From positions 77,819-89,357 of the forward strand of contig NZ_ML142871.1 of the NCBI RefSeq assembly GCF_004138495.1: DNA of 11,539 bases, given 5' to 3'. Origin of the DNA: Phytoactinopolyspora endophytica. Its GTDB lineage: Bacteria; Actinomycetota; Actinomycetes; Jiangellales; Jiangellaceae. Position numbers and translations under genes: made by a program. The notes below the pieces were generated by a model. The model was given only the letters and a program-made list of their open reading frames with translations, had not been told where the DNA came from and did no database searches. Below, piece by piece: positions 1 to 6,552 of the stretch (its first letter is position 1; the number at the start of each line of letters is the position of its first letter).

Positions 1-237
1 AATGCGGTAGCCGGGCTCTTCGTCCCCGAACGGATCGTTCGATCCGGTCTCGATCGGGATGCCTACTTCGCGCAGCTCATCTTTGTCGCGCTCGAACATG
101 CGGTCGAACGCCTCGTCGCTCTGGCCGCCGTACCCGCCGACCACGCGCCGGATCCTGCTCTTCGGCACGTAGCCCCGCGCCACCAAGAGGCAGATGACCA
201 GATTCATCAGCCGTTCGCTCTTGGCCTGCTGCGACAC
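1..237 (-). CDS. pafB: PafB, WYL-domain transcriptional regulator (N-terminal 79 residues, cut by window edge)
   Basis: Partial gene running off the left edge. The visible N-terminus reads MSQQAKSERLMNLVICLLVA, then a helix-turn-helix region (about residues 5-60) containing GGYGGQSDEAFDRMFERDKD and ending in LREVGIPIE. From memory this closely resembles the start of mycobacterial PafB, including the FERDK(D/N)ELRE(L/V)GIP stretch. The family is known to pair with PafC as a WYL-domain heterodimer that activates RecA-independent DNA-damage genes. The ligand-sensing WYL domain would lie outside the window. The start is GTG at 237-235, with a strong Shine-Dalgarno (GGAGGAGG, 243-250) five bases upstream. 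It lies beyond the FKBP genes on the same strand as pafA but is separated from them by the oppositely oriented DUF3866 gene, so it must have its own promoter. pafC would be expected next, to the left. A generic WYL regulator is the alternative; the locus and the match make PafB likely. Confidence 0.85.
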   Translation of the reverse strand, partial: MSQQAKSERLMNLVICLLVARGYVPKSRIRRVVGGYGGQSDEAFDRMFERDKDELREVGIPIETGSNDPFGDEEPGYRI

Positions 238-242
238 CGCTT

Positions 243-250
243 CCTCCTCC
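243..250 (-). promoter_or_regulatory. Shine-Dalgarno of pafB
   Basis: GGAGGAGG on the minus strand ends five bases before the GTG codon at 237-235. It fixes that GTG as the pafB start and shows that this gene has a leadered mRNA, unlike the divergent DUF3866 gene. Confidence 0.7.
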
Positions 251-312
251 CACGGGACGTGGGTACCCCCTCGGGTGACCAGACGTGCTCCCCGTGCACC
301 GGCTTCATCGCG

Positions 313-333
313 AGACTACCTCTTGGCTAGTCT
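313..333. promoter_or_regulatory. Palindromic divergent -10 element between pafB and the DUF3866 gene
   Basis: AGACTA (313-318) and TAGTCT (328-333) form a 6-bp inverted repeat with a 9-base spacer. Each arm reads TAGTCT in its own direction of transcription and fits the actinobacterial -10 pattern TANNNT. The right arm ends 6 bases before the GTG start of DUF3866 (340), the spacing of a leaderless transcript. The left arm would start pafB mRNA near 306 and give a leader of about 70 bases. I see no convincing -35 box for either direction. The RecA-NDp-type motif (TTGTCRGTG eight bases before the -10) of PafBC-controlled promoters is not present at the expected places. The repeat is visible; its promoter role is inferred. 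Confidence 0.4.
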
Positions 334-339
334 TTCGGA

Positions 340-1506
340 GTGATTCGGTGGCGAGGCGGCGTGGTGCGCGCAGTCGGGAAGTCTTGGCCGGGTGCGGTCG
401 AGATCACGGTCGACGCGGACGCCCTTGACGATAACGACAGCAACGGCGACGGCAACAATGACAACAGCAACGGCGACGGCAGCAACAGCGCGGAGCGCAC
501 GGAACCATCCGGTGTGGTTCGCGCGCTCGCCTTTACCCATATGGTCGGTGAGCCCCAACCGGGCGACCGCGTACTGCTGAACACCACGGCGCTCGACCTC
601 GGGCTCGGCACTGGTGGCTTCGCCCACGTCGTCGCTCTGCCCGACCGCCTGCCCGCCGATCCACCGCCAGGCCCTGGACATCTCGTCAAGGCGCGCTACA
701 CACCCCTGCAGGCGACGGTACTCGGGGCCGACGAGCAGGACTCGCCATGGCACGAGACCCTGCGCGAGGCGGACGACCTCGAGGGCATGCCCGTGGTCAC
801 CGCCGACCTGCACTCCGCGCTCCCGGCCATTGTCGCCGGGATCCGCACTGGCTCGGCTACCCCACGTGTCGCCTACGTCATGACGGACGGCGGCGCCTTG
901 CCGATGTGGCTCAGCCGGACCGTGTCAGGCCTGCGCGAGGCCGGCTGGCTCGCCGGCACCGTTACGGTCGGTCAGGCCTTCGGTGGTGACCACGAGGCCG
1001 TCACACTGCACACCGGACTGCTCGTGGCCCGCCACGTCATCAAGGCAGACGTCGCGGTCGTCGCCCAAGGGCCCGGCAACCTCGGTACCGGCACCAAATG
1101 GGGCTTCTCGGGTGTCGCCTGCGGAGAAGCGGTCAATGCCACGGTCATCCTCGGCGGCAGGCCGGTCGCGTCTCTGCGAGTCAGCGAGGCCGACGCGCGG
1201 CCGCGCCATCACGGCGTATCCCACCACAGCCTCACGGCGTACGGACGAGTCGCCCTGACCTCTGCCGACGTCGTCGTCCCGGAGCTGACCGGCGAATTCG
1301 GCCAGAAGGTCACCGACCAGGCCAATAGGCTACGCGGCCGCCACAACGTCGTCGCCGTCCCGGTGACCGGCCTCGACCATGCGTTACGTGAGACACCGGT
1401 CCGGCTCTCCACCATGGGCCGGGGTCTCGACGAGGACCACGCCTACTTCCTCGCCGCCGCAGCTGCCGGACGGCACGCCGAGGCGCTCCTCCACCACGAC
1501 AGCTGA
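340..1506 (+). CDS. DUF3866 family protein of unknown function
   Basis: 388 residues. Recognised as the actinobacterial DUF3866 family from its N-terminal MIRWRGG, the PGDRVLLNTTALDLGLGTGG stretch (about residues 73-92), HLVKARYTPLQ, AYVMTDGGALP, VGQAFGGDHEAVTLHTG, AQGPGNLGTGTKWGFSGVA and SHHSLTAYGRV. No enzymatic activity is established that I know of; the many Gly/Asp/His-rich conserved blocks suggest a ligand- or substrate-binding fold. There is no signal peptide or membrane helix. The start is GTG at 340, because the family begins with M-I-R-W; there is only a CGGAG directly against the codon, so the mRNA may be leaderless. Residues about 27-50 are a low-complexity Asp/Asn/Gly/Ser insert not typical of the family. 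The gene lies opposite to the proteasome genes, between the FKBP genes and pafB; from memory the same family sits in the pafA-pafB interval of Streptomyces. Confidence 0.85.
   Translation: MIRWRGGVVRAVGKSWPGAVEITVDADALDDNDSNGDGNNDNSNGDGSNSAERTEPSGVVRALAFTHMVGEPQPGDRVLLNTTALDLGLGTGGFAHVVALPDRLPADPPPGPGHLVKARYTPLQATVLGADEQDSPWHETLREADDLEGMPVVTADLHSALPAIVAGIRTGSATPRVAYVMTDGGALPMWLSRTVSGLREAGWLAGTVTVGQAFGGDHEAVTLHTGLLVARHVIKADVAVVAQGPGNLGTGTKWGFSGVACGEAVNATVILGGRPVASLRVSEADARPRHHGVSHHSLTAYGRVALTSADVVVPELTGEFGQKVTDQANRLRGRHNVVAVPVTGLDHALRETPVRLSTMGRGLDEDHAYFLAAAAAGRHAEALLHHDS
437..480 (+). repeat. 17-bp direct repeat in the DUF3866 low-complexity insert
   Basis: ACAGCAACGGCGACGGC occurs at 437-453 and again, identically, at 464-480, a 27-base (nine-codon) period. 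The copies encode the repeated SNGDG in a run of Asp, Asn, Gly and Ser (about residues 27-50 of the DUF3866 protein). The period is a multiple of three, so gain or loss of a unit would keep the frame. This looks like slippage or tandem duplication in a linker after the first beta-rich segment. Confidence 0.75.
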
Positions 1507-1525
1507 AGGCGCACAGCTGAAACCA

Positions 1526-1537
1526 GTTGACGTCAAC
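1526..1537. repeat. Perfect 12-bp palindrome between converging genes
   Basis: GTTGACGTCAAC is a perfect palindrome in the 66-base gap between the converging DUF3866 and FKBP genes. A third half-site, GTCAAC, follows at 1540-1545, so GTTGAC (1526-1531) can alternatively pair with it across an 8-base loop. It is not GC-rich and has no T-run, so it is a poor intrinsic terminator. It could be a protein-binding site or chance. Confidence 0.45.
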
Positions 1538-1558
1538 CAGTCAACGTCGTCGTCCGAA

Positions 1559-1574
1559 AGGGCTGGCCTGCCCT
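1559..1574 (-). terminator. Possible weak terminator hairpin at the end of the FKBP gene
   Basis: AGGGC (1559-1563) and GCCCT (1570-1574) form a 5-bp stem around a 6-base loop that overlaps the FKBP stop codon (1575-1573). On the minus strand the stem is followed by a short TTTC, much weaker than a canonical U-tract. It is positioned where the proteasome-FKBP transcript would be expected to end. This is a weak call. Confidence 0.25.
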
Positions 1575-1941
1575 ATCGGGCGACGGCGAGCAGGTCGATG
1601 ATGAAGATCAGCGTCTTCCCCGCAAGCCGGTGACCGGAGCCCGCGGGCCCGTAGGCCAGGTGCGGAGGGATGACGAGCTTGCGTCGTCCACCCTCTCGCA
1701 TCCCGGGAATTCCGTCTTGCCAGCCTTTGATCAGCCCGGTCAACGGGAATTCGATCGGCGTACCGCGGTTCCAGGATGCGTCGAACTCTTCGCCGGTCTC
1801 GAACTCGACACCGACGTAGTGCACCTTGACGTTGGCCCCGGCGATGGCCTCCGGGCCATCGCCGGACCAGATATCGGTGACCTCGAGCTGCTCGGGGACG
1901 CCGCCTACGGGAAAATCGACCTCTGGTCGTTCAAGTGTCAT
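1573..1941 (-). CDS. FKBP-type peptidyl-prolyl cis-trans isomerase (single domain, cytosolic)
   Basis: 122 residues, a single FKBP domain with a short N-terminal extension. It catalyses cis-trans isomerisation of X-Pro bonds. The active-site residues known from FKBP12 can be placed: Tyr42 (HYVGV), Phe53-Asp54 (FDASW), Arg59, Phe65, the Leu70-Ile71/Trp74 patch (GLIKGWQDGIPGM), Tyr97 (AYG) and Phe113 (LIFIIDLL). The usual glycine-rich GAxGxxxxIPP loop is changed to GPAGSGHRLAG. No signal peptide is present, so it should be cytoplasmic. The start is ATG at 1941; AGGA, overlapping the stop codon of the upstream gene, serves as a moderate Shine-Dalgarno. It begins 12 bases after the lipoprotein gene and is probably translated from the same mRNA. 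A role for it in pupylation or proteasome function is not established; linkage to pafA is the only hint. Confidence 0.92.
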   Translation of the reverse strand: MTLERPEVDFPVGGVPEQLEVTDIWSGDGPEAIAGANVKVHYVGVEFETGEEFDASWNRGTPIEFPLTGLIKGWQDGIPGMREGGRRKLVIPPHLAYGPAGSGHRLAGKTLIFIIDLLAVAR

Positions 1942-1953
1942 GTGACAGGGATC

Positions 1954-3024
1954 CTAGTAGCTTCCGACGATATCGATGACCAGTGCGATCGCTGGGATGT
2001 CCTGACCTTCCTCGGCGCCTTCGGAGGCGTCCTCAGAGGTCAGCCGGGTGACCAGCCGCGAGCCGACGGTCAGGCCGTCCGCGACGTCTTCCCATCCCGG
2101 CAGGGTTTGGAAGCCCTCGATCGGAATCAGCTGCCCCGGCCCGGTTCCGGTGCCCCACGTGCCCTGGGCTCCTTCGCCATCCGGGTACGGCGCCTCCAGC
2201 ATCTGGGCTGCGATCATGGCGCCCTCGCCGATCTCTTCGCCCTCGCCGCGGGCGAGCACCGTCGTGTCCGACTCCTCGGGCTCTTCGGGAGCATTGCTGA
2301 AGTCCACAGTCGGCTCGCCGCTCTCGCTGCCCTCGACGACCGGCATGTCCTCCGGGAGGTCCTCCACCGGTTCTCCGGTGGCGCTGGCCTCGGGATCGAT
2401 CGAGTCGACGATGTCGACGACGAACAGCAGCGTGTCTTCTTCGAGGTCGTGGCCTTCCTGACCACCGTAGGCCTGGTCCGCCGGTATCGTCAGCAGGACC
2501 CGGGACCCGACCTGCTGACCGGCGAGCCCGTCCTTCCAGCCCGGGATGACCGCGTCGAGCGAGAACGCAGCGACCTGACCGCGCTCGAACGAGCTGTCGA
2601 ACACGTACGGGGCCTCTTCGCCACCCTCGTCCGACTCTTCCTCGGAGTCTTCAGTCTCAGAGTCTTCGGTCCCGCCCTCTTCGGCACCGTCATCTGAGCT
2701 TTCTGTCTCCGCAGGCTCTTCCCCGGGCTGCTCCTCGGACTGCTCGGTCTCCTCCGGTGCACGGGGTTCCCAGGTCTGACCGTGGTAGTCGGCCACGACG
2801 AAGTCAGTCTCGCCGACCTCGCGGCCGTCGTCGCCCTCGGAGAGTACGTCGACCTCGAGCTCCTCCGGCGGCTCGCCGCCGGGTACCTCGACTGTCGGGG
2901 TCTCCCCGAACTCCCCGGAGACTTCGACGTCGGAGCTGGACGTCGAATCTTCGTCGTCGCCGCACGCGGCCAGGATAAGGCCCGCCGCGACCAGCGGTGC
3001 GATTAACAGACGTGTAGTGCGCAC
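1954..3024 (-). CDS. Secreted lipoprotein with two FKBP-like domains and an internal acidic insertion
   Basis: 356 residues from GTG at 3024. The N-terminus is a lipoprotein signal: MRTTR, a hydrophobic stretch, then lipobox L-A-A-C with Cys21, so the protein should be anchored on the outer face of the membrane. FKBP domain 1 spans about residues 54-208 and keeps the active-site set (Tyr80, Phe142-Asp143, Arg148, Phe154, Val159-Ile160, Trp163, Tyr186, Phe201). It is split by a Glu/Asp/Ser/Thr-rich segment at about residues 89-137. Domain 2 (about 238-356) keeps the PGWEDVADGLTVGSR stretch but lacks the Phe-Asp and Tyr residues and is probably inactive. The frame stays open upstream to an ATG at 3117, but those 31 extra residues are not signal-like. 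TTG at 3033 is a second possible start, and neither has a clear Shine-Dalgarno. TAAGGT (3047-3042, minus strand) is a possible -10 for a separate promoter in the 126-base gap after pafA. Likely role: folding of exported proteins. Confidence 0.88.
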   Translation of the reverse strand: MRTTRLLIAPLVAAGLILAACGDDEDSTSSSDVEVSGEFGETPTVEVPGGEPPEELEVDVLSEGDDGREVGETDFVVADYHGQTWEPRAPEETEQSEEQPGEEPAETESSDDGAEEGGTEDSETEDSEEESDEGGEEAPYVFDSSFERGQVAAFSLDAVIPGWKDGLAGQQVGSRVLLTIPADQAYGGQEGHDLEEDTLLFVVDIVDSIDPEASATGEPVEDLPEDMPVVEGSESGEPTVDFSNAPEEPEESDTTVLARGEGEEIGEGAMIAAQMLEAPYPDGEGAQGTWGTGTGPGQLIPIEGFQTLPGWEDVADGLTVGSRLVTRLTSEDASEGAEEGQDIPAIALVIDIVGSY

Positions 3025-3150
3025 AGTGGACAATTTCTCAAACCTTAGTGTGTGAAGGGCACGAGGCACCCACCCTAGACCCAGACACTGAGAACTCACT
3101 AAGGAACTTCGCAGCACGTCAGGGAGGATTCAGCAAGTGCCGCCATAACG

Positions 3151-4512
3151 TTACATGCTGTCGATGAGCCGAGCCACGCGTTCATCGCTCGAACGGAACG
3201 GATCCTTGCACAGCACCGTCCGCTGCGCCTGGTCGTTGAGCTTGAGATGGACCCAGTCCACGGTGAAGTCCCGGCGGCGCTCCTGTGCTCGCTTGATGAA
3301 CTCGCCGCGGAGCTTGGCCCGCGTGGTCTGTGGCGGCACCGACTTGGCTTCGAATATCTCGACGTCGCGGGAGACTCGGGAGACCGACCCTCGCCGCTCC
3401 ATCATGTAATACAACCCTCGCCTGCGGTGTATGTCGTGGTAGGCGAGGTCGAGCTGGGCGACGCGTGGATGGGAGAGCGTGATCCCGTGCTTCGCCCGGT
3501 AACGCTCGATCATCTGGTACTTGGTGACCCAGTCGATGTCCCGCTCGATCAGCCCCAGGTCGCCTGTGTCGACGGCTTTCAGGGTGCGCTCCCAGAGCTC
3601 CAGGACACGGCGCACGACCGGCGTGTCGATCTCCCTCCGCTCGACGAAGTTACGCGCCTTCGTGAAGTACTCTTCCTGGATCTCCAGGGCCGACGCCTCA
3701 CGTCCGCCGGCCAGCCGCACCTTGCGACGGCCCGTGATGTCGTGGCTGATCTCACGGATGGCCCGGATGGGATTCTCCAGGCCAAGATCGCGCAGCCCGA
3801 CTCCGGCCTCGATCATGCGCAACACCAGGTCGGTGGCGCCGATCTTCAGCAGTGTCGTGCACTCGTTCATGTTGGAGTCACCGACGATGACGTGCAGGCG
3901 CCGATAGCGTTCCGCGTCGGCGTGCGGCTCGTCGCGGGTGTTGATGATCGGGCGGCTGCGGGTCGTGGCGCTGGAGACGCCTTCCCAGATGTGCTCAGCC
4001 CGCTGGCTCACCGCGAACATCGCTCCGCGCGGCGTCTGCAGCACCTTGCCCGCACCGCAGATAATCTGGCGCGTGACCAAGAACGGGATCAGGACATCAG
4101 CCAGCCGGGAGAACTCACCGTGTCGGCCGACCAGGTAGTTCTCGTGACATCCATACGAGTTACCCGCCGAGTCCGTGTTGTTCTTGAAAAGATAGACGTC
4201 GCCTACGATGCCTTCCTCGGCGAGCCGTCGCTCAGCGTCGACGAGCAAGCCTTCGAGCACCCGCTCCCCCGCCTTGTCATGGGCGACGAGGTCGGTGATG
4301 GAGTCGCACTCCGGGGTCGCGTACTCGGGATGGCTGCCCACGTCGAGATAGAGCCGGGCCCCGTTGGACAGGAAGACGTTGCTACTGCGTCCCCAGGTGA
4401 CGACCCGTCGGAAGAGGTATCGCGCAACCTCATCGGGCGAGAGCCGACGTTGTCCGCGGAATGTGCACGTGACGCCATACTCGTTCTCAAGCCCGAAGAT
4501 GCGGCGATCCAT
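3151..4512 (-). CDS. pafA: PafA, Pup-protein ligase
   Basis: 453 residues, almost the same length as mycobacterial PafA (452). It uses ATP to phosphorylate the C-terminal Glu of Pup and then links it to a lysine of the target protein. It has the glutamine-synthetase-like fold shared with Dop. Visible motifs are [16 protein letters not shown] at the N-terminus (Glu9 in the nucleotide/Mg site), [15 protein letters not shown] with Asp57, which aligns with the catalytic Asp64 of Corynebacterium Paf[44 protein letters not shown] and the C-terminal [20 protein letters not shown]. It lacks the 30-40 residue loop near residue 40 that marks Dop. The start is ATG at 4512, nine bases after the prcA stop. 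Only a distant GAGG lies inside the prcA end, so translation is probably coupled to prcA. Confidence 0.97.
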   Translation of the reverse strand: MDRRIFGLENEYGVTCTFRGQRRLSPDEVARYLFRRVVTWGRSSNVFLSNGARLYLDVGSHPEYATPECDSITDLVAHDKAGERVLEGLLVDAERRLAEEGIVGDVYLFKNNTDSAGNSYGCHENYLVGRHGEFSRLADVLIPFLVTRQIICGAGKVLQTPRGAMFAVSQRAEHIWEGVSSATTRSRPIINTRDEPHADAERYRRLHVIVGDSNMNECTTLLKIGATDLVLRMIEAGVGLRDLGLENPIRAIREISHDITGRRKVRLAGGREASALEIQEEYFTKARNFVERREIDTPVVRRVLELWERTLKAVDTGDLGLIERDIDWVTKYQMIERYRAKHGITLSHPRVAQLDLAYHDIHRRRGLYYMMERRGSVSRVSRDVEIFEAKSVPPQTTRAKLRGEFIKRAQERRRDFTVDWVHLKLNDQAQRTVLCKDPFRSSDERVARLIDSM

Positions 4513-4521
4513 AGACCGACT

Positions 4522-5292
4522 CTAGTCCTCAGTCTCGTCCGGCGGGGTTTCCGTTGTGTCTCGATCCGCTGTGTCGTCCTCGGCCGTGTCTTCTGCCGGC
4601 CGGCTCAGCAGCGACTCCAGCTGAGCCCCGCGGATTCTCCGGAACGTGCGGCGGGGACGGCTGCGGTCGAGTATGGCCACCTCCAGCTGGGTGGTGGCGA
4701 TCTGACGTACTTCTCCCCCTTCGTCGCGGCCCAGCGCGTCGACGGCGAGCCGCAGCGAGTCCTCCAGGGAGGCAGAGCGCTGGAAGTTCTCCCGTACATG
4801 CGTGGAGACCTGGTCGGACGGCCCGCCCATGACGCTGAACCCGTCCTGGGAGAACACTGAGCCGTCATACACGATGCGGTAGATCTCGTCGCTGCTCTCG
4901 TCCGCGCCGAGCTCGGCGACCACCAGTTCCACTTCGTATGCCTTGGGGTCTTGAGTGAAGATGGTGCCCAGCGTCTGTGCGTAGACATTGGCCAACGCCC
5001 GGCCCGACACGTCGACCCGGTCGAACGAGTACCCACGCAGGTCGGCCAGGCGGACACCGGCCTGGCGGAGGACCTCGAACTCGTTGTACTTGCCTACGGC
5101 CGCGAATGCGATCCGATCGTAGATCTCGCTGATCTTGTGCAGCGACGGCGACGGATTCTCCGCGACGAAGAGAATCCCCCCTTCGTACTGCAGCACGACG
5201 ACCGAGCGTGACCGGGAGATCCCTTTGCGGGCGTAATCCGCCCGGTCCTTCATGATCTGTTCGGGCGAAACGTATCCGAACTGCATCGACAC
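4522..5292 (-). CDS. prcA: Proteasome subunit alpha (PrcA)
   Basis: 256 residues. It forms the outer heptameric rings of the 20S core, which gate substrate entry and dock the ATPase. The gate segment [24 protein letters not shown] matches PrcA of Mycobacterium in pattern. Further hallmarks are [33 protein letters not shown] (Lys53 in the pocket that takes the C-terminus of the activator), [25 protein letters not shown] and [13 protein letters not shown]. From about residue 229 the tail is acidic and Thr/Asp/Glu-rich, longer than the mycobacterial tail. GTG at 5292 was chosen because GAGAGG lies 10 bases upstream; ATG at 5286 (two codons later) is the alternative. It follows prcB by 59 bases and precedes pafA by 9. 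Confidence 0.97.
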   Translation of the reverse strand: MSMQFGYVSPEQIMKDRADYARKGISRSRSVVVLQYEGGILFVAENPSPSLHKISEIYDRIAFAAVGKYNEFEVLRQAGVRLADLRGYSFDRVDVSGRALANVYAQTLGTIFTQDPKAYEVELVVAELGADESSDEIYRIVYDGSVFSQDGFSVMGGPSDQVSTHVRENFQRSASLEDSLRLAVDALGRDEGGEVRQIATTQLEVAILDRSRPRRTFRRIRGAQLESLLSRPAEDTAEDDTADRDTTETPPDETED

Positions 5293-5351
5293 CGGTGGTG
5301 ATCCTCTCCGAGCCGGGGGTTGTCAGGTCAAGTGCGTACGGCCCAGGGCCG

Positions 5352-6200
5352 TCAGCTCAACGGAGCCTGGGGACCGTCGGGCCGGCCGCTCCGCGCCGAC
5401 ACGACCCGATCGACCAGGGGTGAGACGGTGTCATCCGAGTAACGGTCGAACCCGTTCTCGTCCACAACCGTGATAATCGGGAAGATCCTGCGGTACATGT
5501 CTGGTCCGCCGGTGGCCGAGTCATCTTCCGCAGCGTCGTAGAGCGCCTGGATACAGGCGACCACGGCATCCTCCGCGCTGAAGTCGTCACGGAAGAGTTT
5601 CTTCAATGCGCCCCGAGCGAACACCGAACCGGACCCTACGGAGTAGAACTCGTGCTCCTCGGACCGCGCCCCGGTGGGGTCGTAGGAGTAGATCTGTCCT
5701 CGCTCGTTGCCGGCGTCGAAGCCCGCGAACAGCGGCACGGCGACCAGCCCTTGCATGGCAAGGCCCAGGTTGGCGCGGATCATGTGCGCCAGCCGGTTGG
5801 CCTTTCCCTCGAGGGAGAGAACCGTTCCCTCGATCTTCTCGTAGTGCTCGAGCTCCAGCTGAAAGAGTCTGACGAGCTCCAAGGCGATCCCCATGGTGCC
5901 CGCGATGCCCACCGCCGAGTACTCGTCGGCTTGGAACACTTTCTCCGCGTCCCGCTGAGAGATCAGGTTGCCCGCGGTGGCCCGTCGGTCTCCGGCCATC
6001 ACGACGCCGCCCGGGAAGGTCACGGCCACGATCGTGGTTCCGTGCGGGGCCAGGCCGGAATGATCCGCGTACTGTGTGCTGCCTGCAAGGCGCCGCCCCG
6101 GCAGCATCTCCGGGGCGTATTGACCCAAGAAGTCGCTGAACGACGATGTCCCGGCTGTCATGAACGCCGCCGGAAGGCGGCCCAAACCGGCGAGATCCAC
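5352..6200 (-). CDS. prcB: Proteasome subunit beta (PrcB), with propeptide
   Basis: 282 residues. It is the catalytic N-terminal-nucleophile threonine protease of the 20S core. Processing at HG|TTIVAV leaves Thr55 as the new N-terminal nucleophile. Asp71 ([10 protein letters not shown]) and Lys87 sit at positions 17 and 33 of the mature chain, as required for catalysis. The 54-residue propeptide contains [16 protein letters not shown], as in mycobacterial PrcB. Also visible are [25 protein letters not shown] and [16 protein letters not shown]. The start is GTG at 6200-6198, immediately after the pup stop codon, using the GGAG at the end of pup as Shine-Dalgarno. A later in-frame ATG (6161) would shorten the propeptide by 13 residues. 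Direct abutment with pup implies coupled translation. Confidence 0.97.
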   Translation of the reverse strand: MDLAGLGRLPAAFMTAGTSSFSDFLGQYAPEMLPGRRLAGSTQYADHSGLAPHGTTIVAVTFPGGVVMAGDRRATAGNLISQRDAEKVFQADEYSAVGIAGTMGIALELVRLFQLELEHYEKIEGTVLSLEGKANRLAHMIRANLGLAMQGLVAVPLFAGFDAGNERGQIYSYDPTGARSEEHEFYSVGSGSVFARGALKKLFRDDFSAEDAVVACIQALYDAAEDDSATGGPDMYRRIFPIITVVDENGFDRYSDDTVSPLVDRVVSARSGRPDGPQAPLS

Positions 6201-6422
6201 TTACTCTCCACCCTTCTGCACGAACGATCTGACGAAGTCCTCGGCGTTCTCTTCCAGCACCTCATCGATCTCGTCGAGCATGTCGTCGACATCATCCGCC
6301 AGTTTCTCCTGGCGGTCCTTGGCCTCTTCGGTGGCCTCCGCCGCCTGAGCCTCTTCGGTCTCGACGTCCTCGTTACGGCGTGGCTGCTTGCGCTGCTGCC
6401 CGCCAGCGGTGTCACGCGCCAT
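6201..6422 (-). CDS. pup: Prokaryotic ubiquitin-like protein Pup (C-terminus encoded as Glu)
   Basis: 73 residues from ATG at 6422. This is the small, largely disordered tag that PafA attaches to target lysines through the C-terminal residue. The N-terminal third is polar (MARDTAGGQQRKQPRRNEDV). The central region is a heptad-like acidic helix (about residues 20-60, including DDVDDMLDEIDEVLEENAEDFV), which the ATPase coiled coil binds. The end is VRSFVQKGGE. The last codon is GAG (Glu), not CAG/CAA (Gln), so no deamidation is needed before ligation. An in-frame TTG at 6428 is excluded as the start because the Shine-Dalgarno GGAGG abuts it, whereas ATG at 6422 is six bases away. It lies between dop and prcB and directly abuts prcB. 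Confidence 0.97.
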   Translation of the reverse strand: MARDTAGGQQRKQPRRNEDVETEEAQAAEATEEAKDRQEKLADDVDDMLDEIDEVLEENAEDFVRSFVQKGGE

Positions 6423-6552
6423 CGTCAACCTCCGATTCGTCGCTTACCTAGACCCTATCCACAGAACACCGGCTTAGGCCCGTGGGTACCGATCATGACA
6501 CGTACTTCTTCTTCCGCCGTCAGCGAACCGCTCGGCCCGGCAGACGACGCTC
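6423..6552 (-). other. dop-pup intergenic region with a possible pup promoter
   Basis: 130 bases without a gene. On the minus strand TAGGGT, in the sequence GTGGATAGGGTCTAGG and about 25-30 bases before pup, fits TANNNT and could be a -10 for a separate pup promoter. I find no TTGACA-like box at 17-18 bases. There is only a tiny hairpin (AGCG-GTT-CGCT) and no terminator, so read-through from dop is also possible. A separate promoter would suit Pup, which is needed in large excess over Dop. Confidence 0.3.
6429..6433 (-). promoter_or_regulatory. Shine-Dalgarno that decides the pup start
   Basis: GGAGG on the minus strand is followed by six bases and then ATG (6422-6420). The upstream in-frame TTG at 6428 touches the GGAGG and cannot be used with it. 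Pup is therefore 73 rather than 75 residues. Confidence 0.75.

Noticed and set aside
311..335. PafBC/RecA-NDp damage-inducible promoter at the pafB divergent region
   Set aside because: The TTGTCRGTG element eight bases upstream of a TANNNT box is not found on either strand here.
1630..2697. 355-codon open frame on the plus strand over both FKBP genes
   Set aside because: The minus strand encodes two FKBP proteins with active-site residues; the plus-strand translation resembles nothing.
3025..3117. N-terminal extension of the lipoprotein to the ATG at 3117
   Set aside because: The 31 extra residues would bury the lipoprotein signal peptide, which must be N-terminal; GTG 3024 or TTG 3033 fits the signal.
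3247..4860. 537-codon open frame on the plus strand, antisense to pafA and the prcA end
   Set aside because: It is entirely opposite to clearly recognised pafA and prcA, has no recognisable domain, and is the expected result of high-GC third-codon bias.
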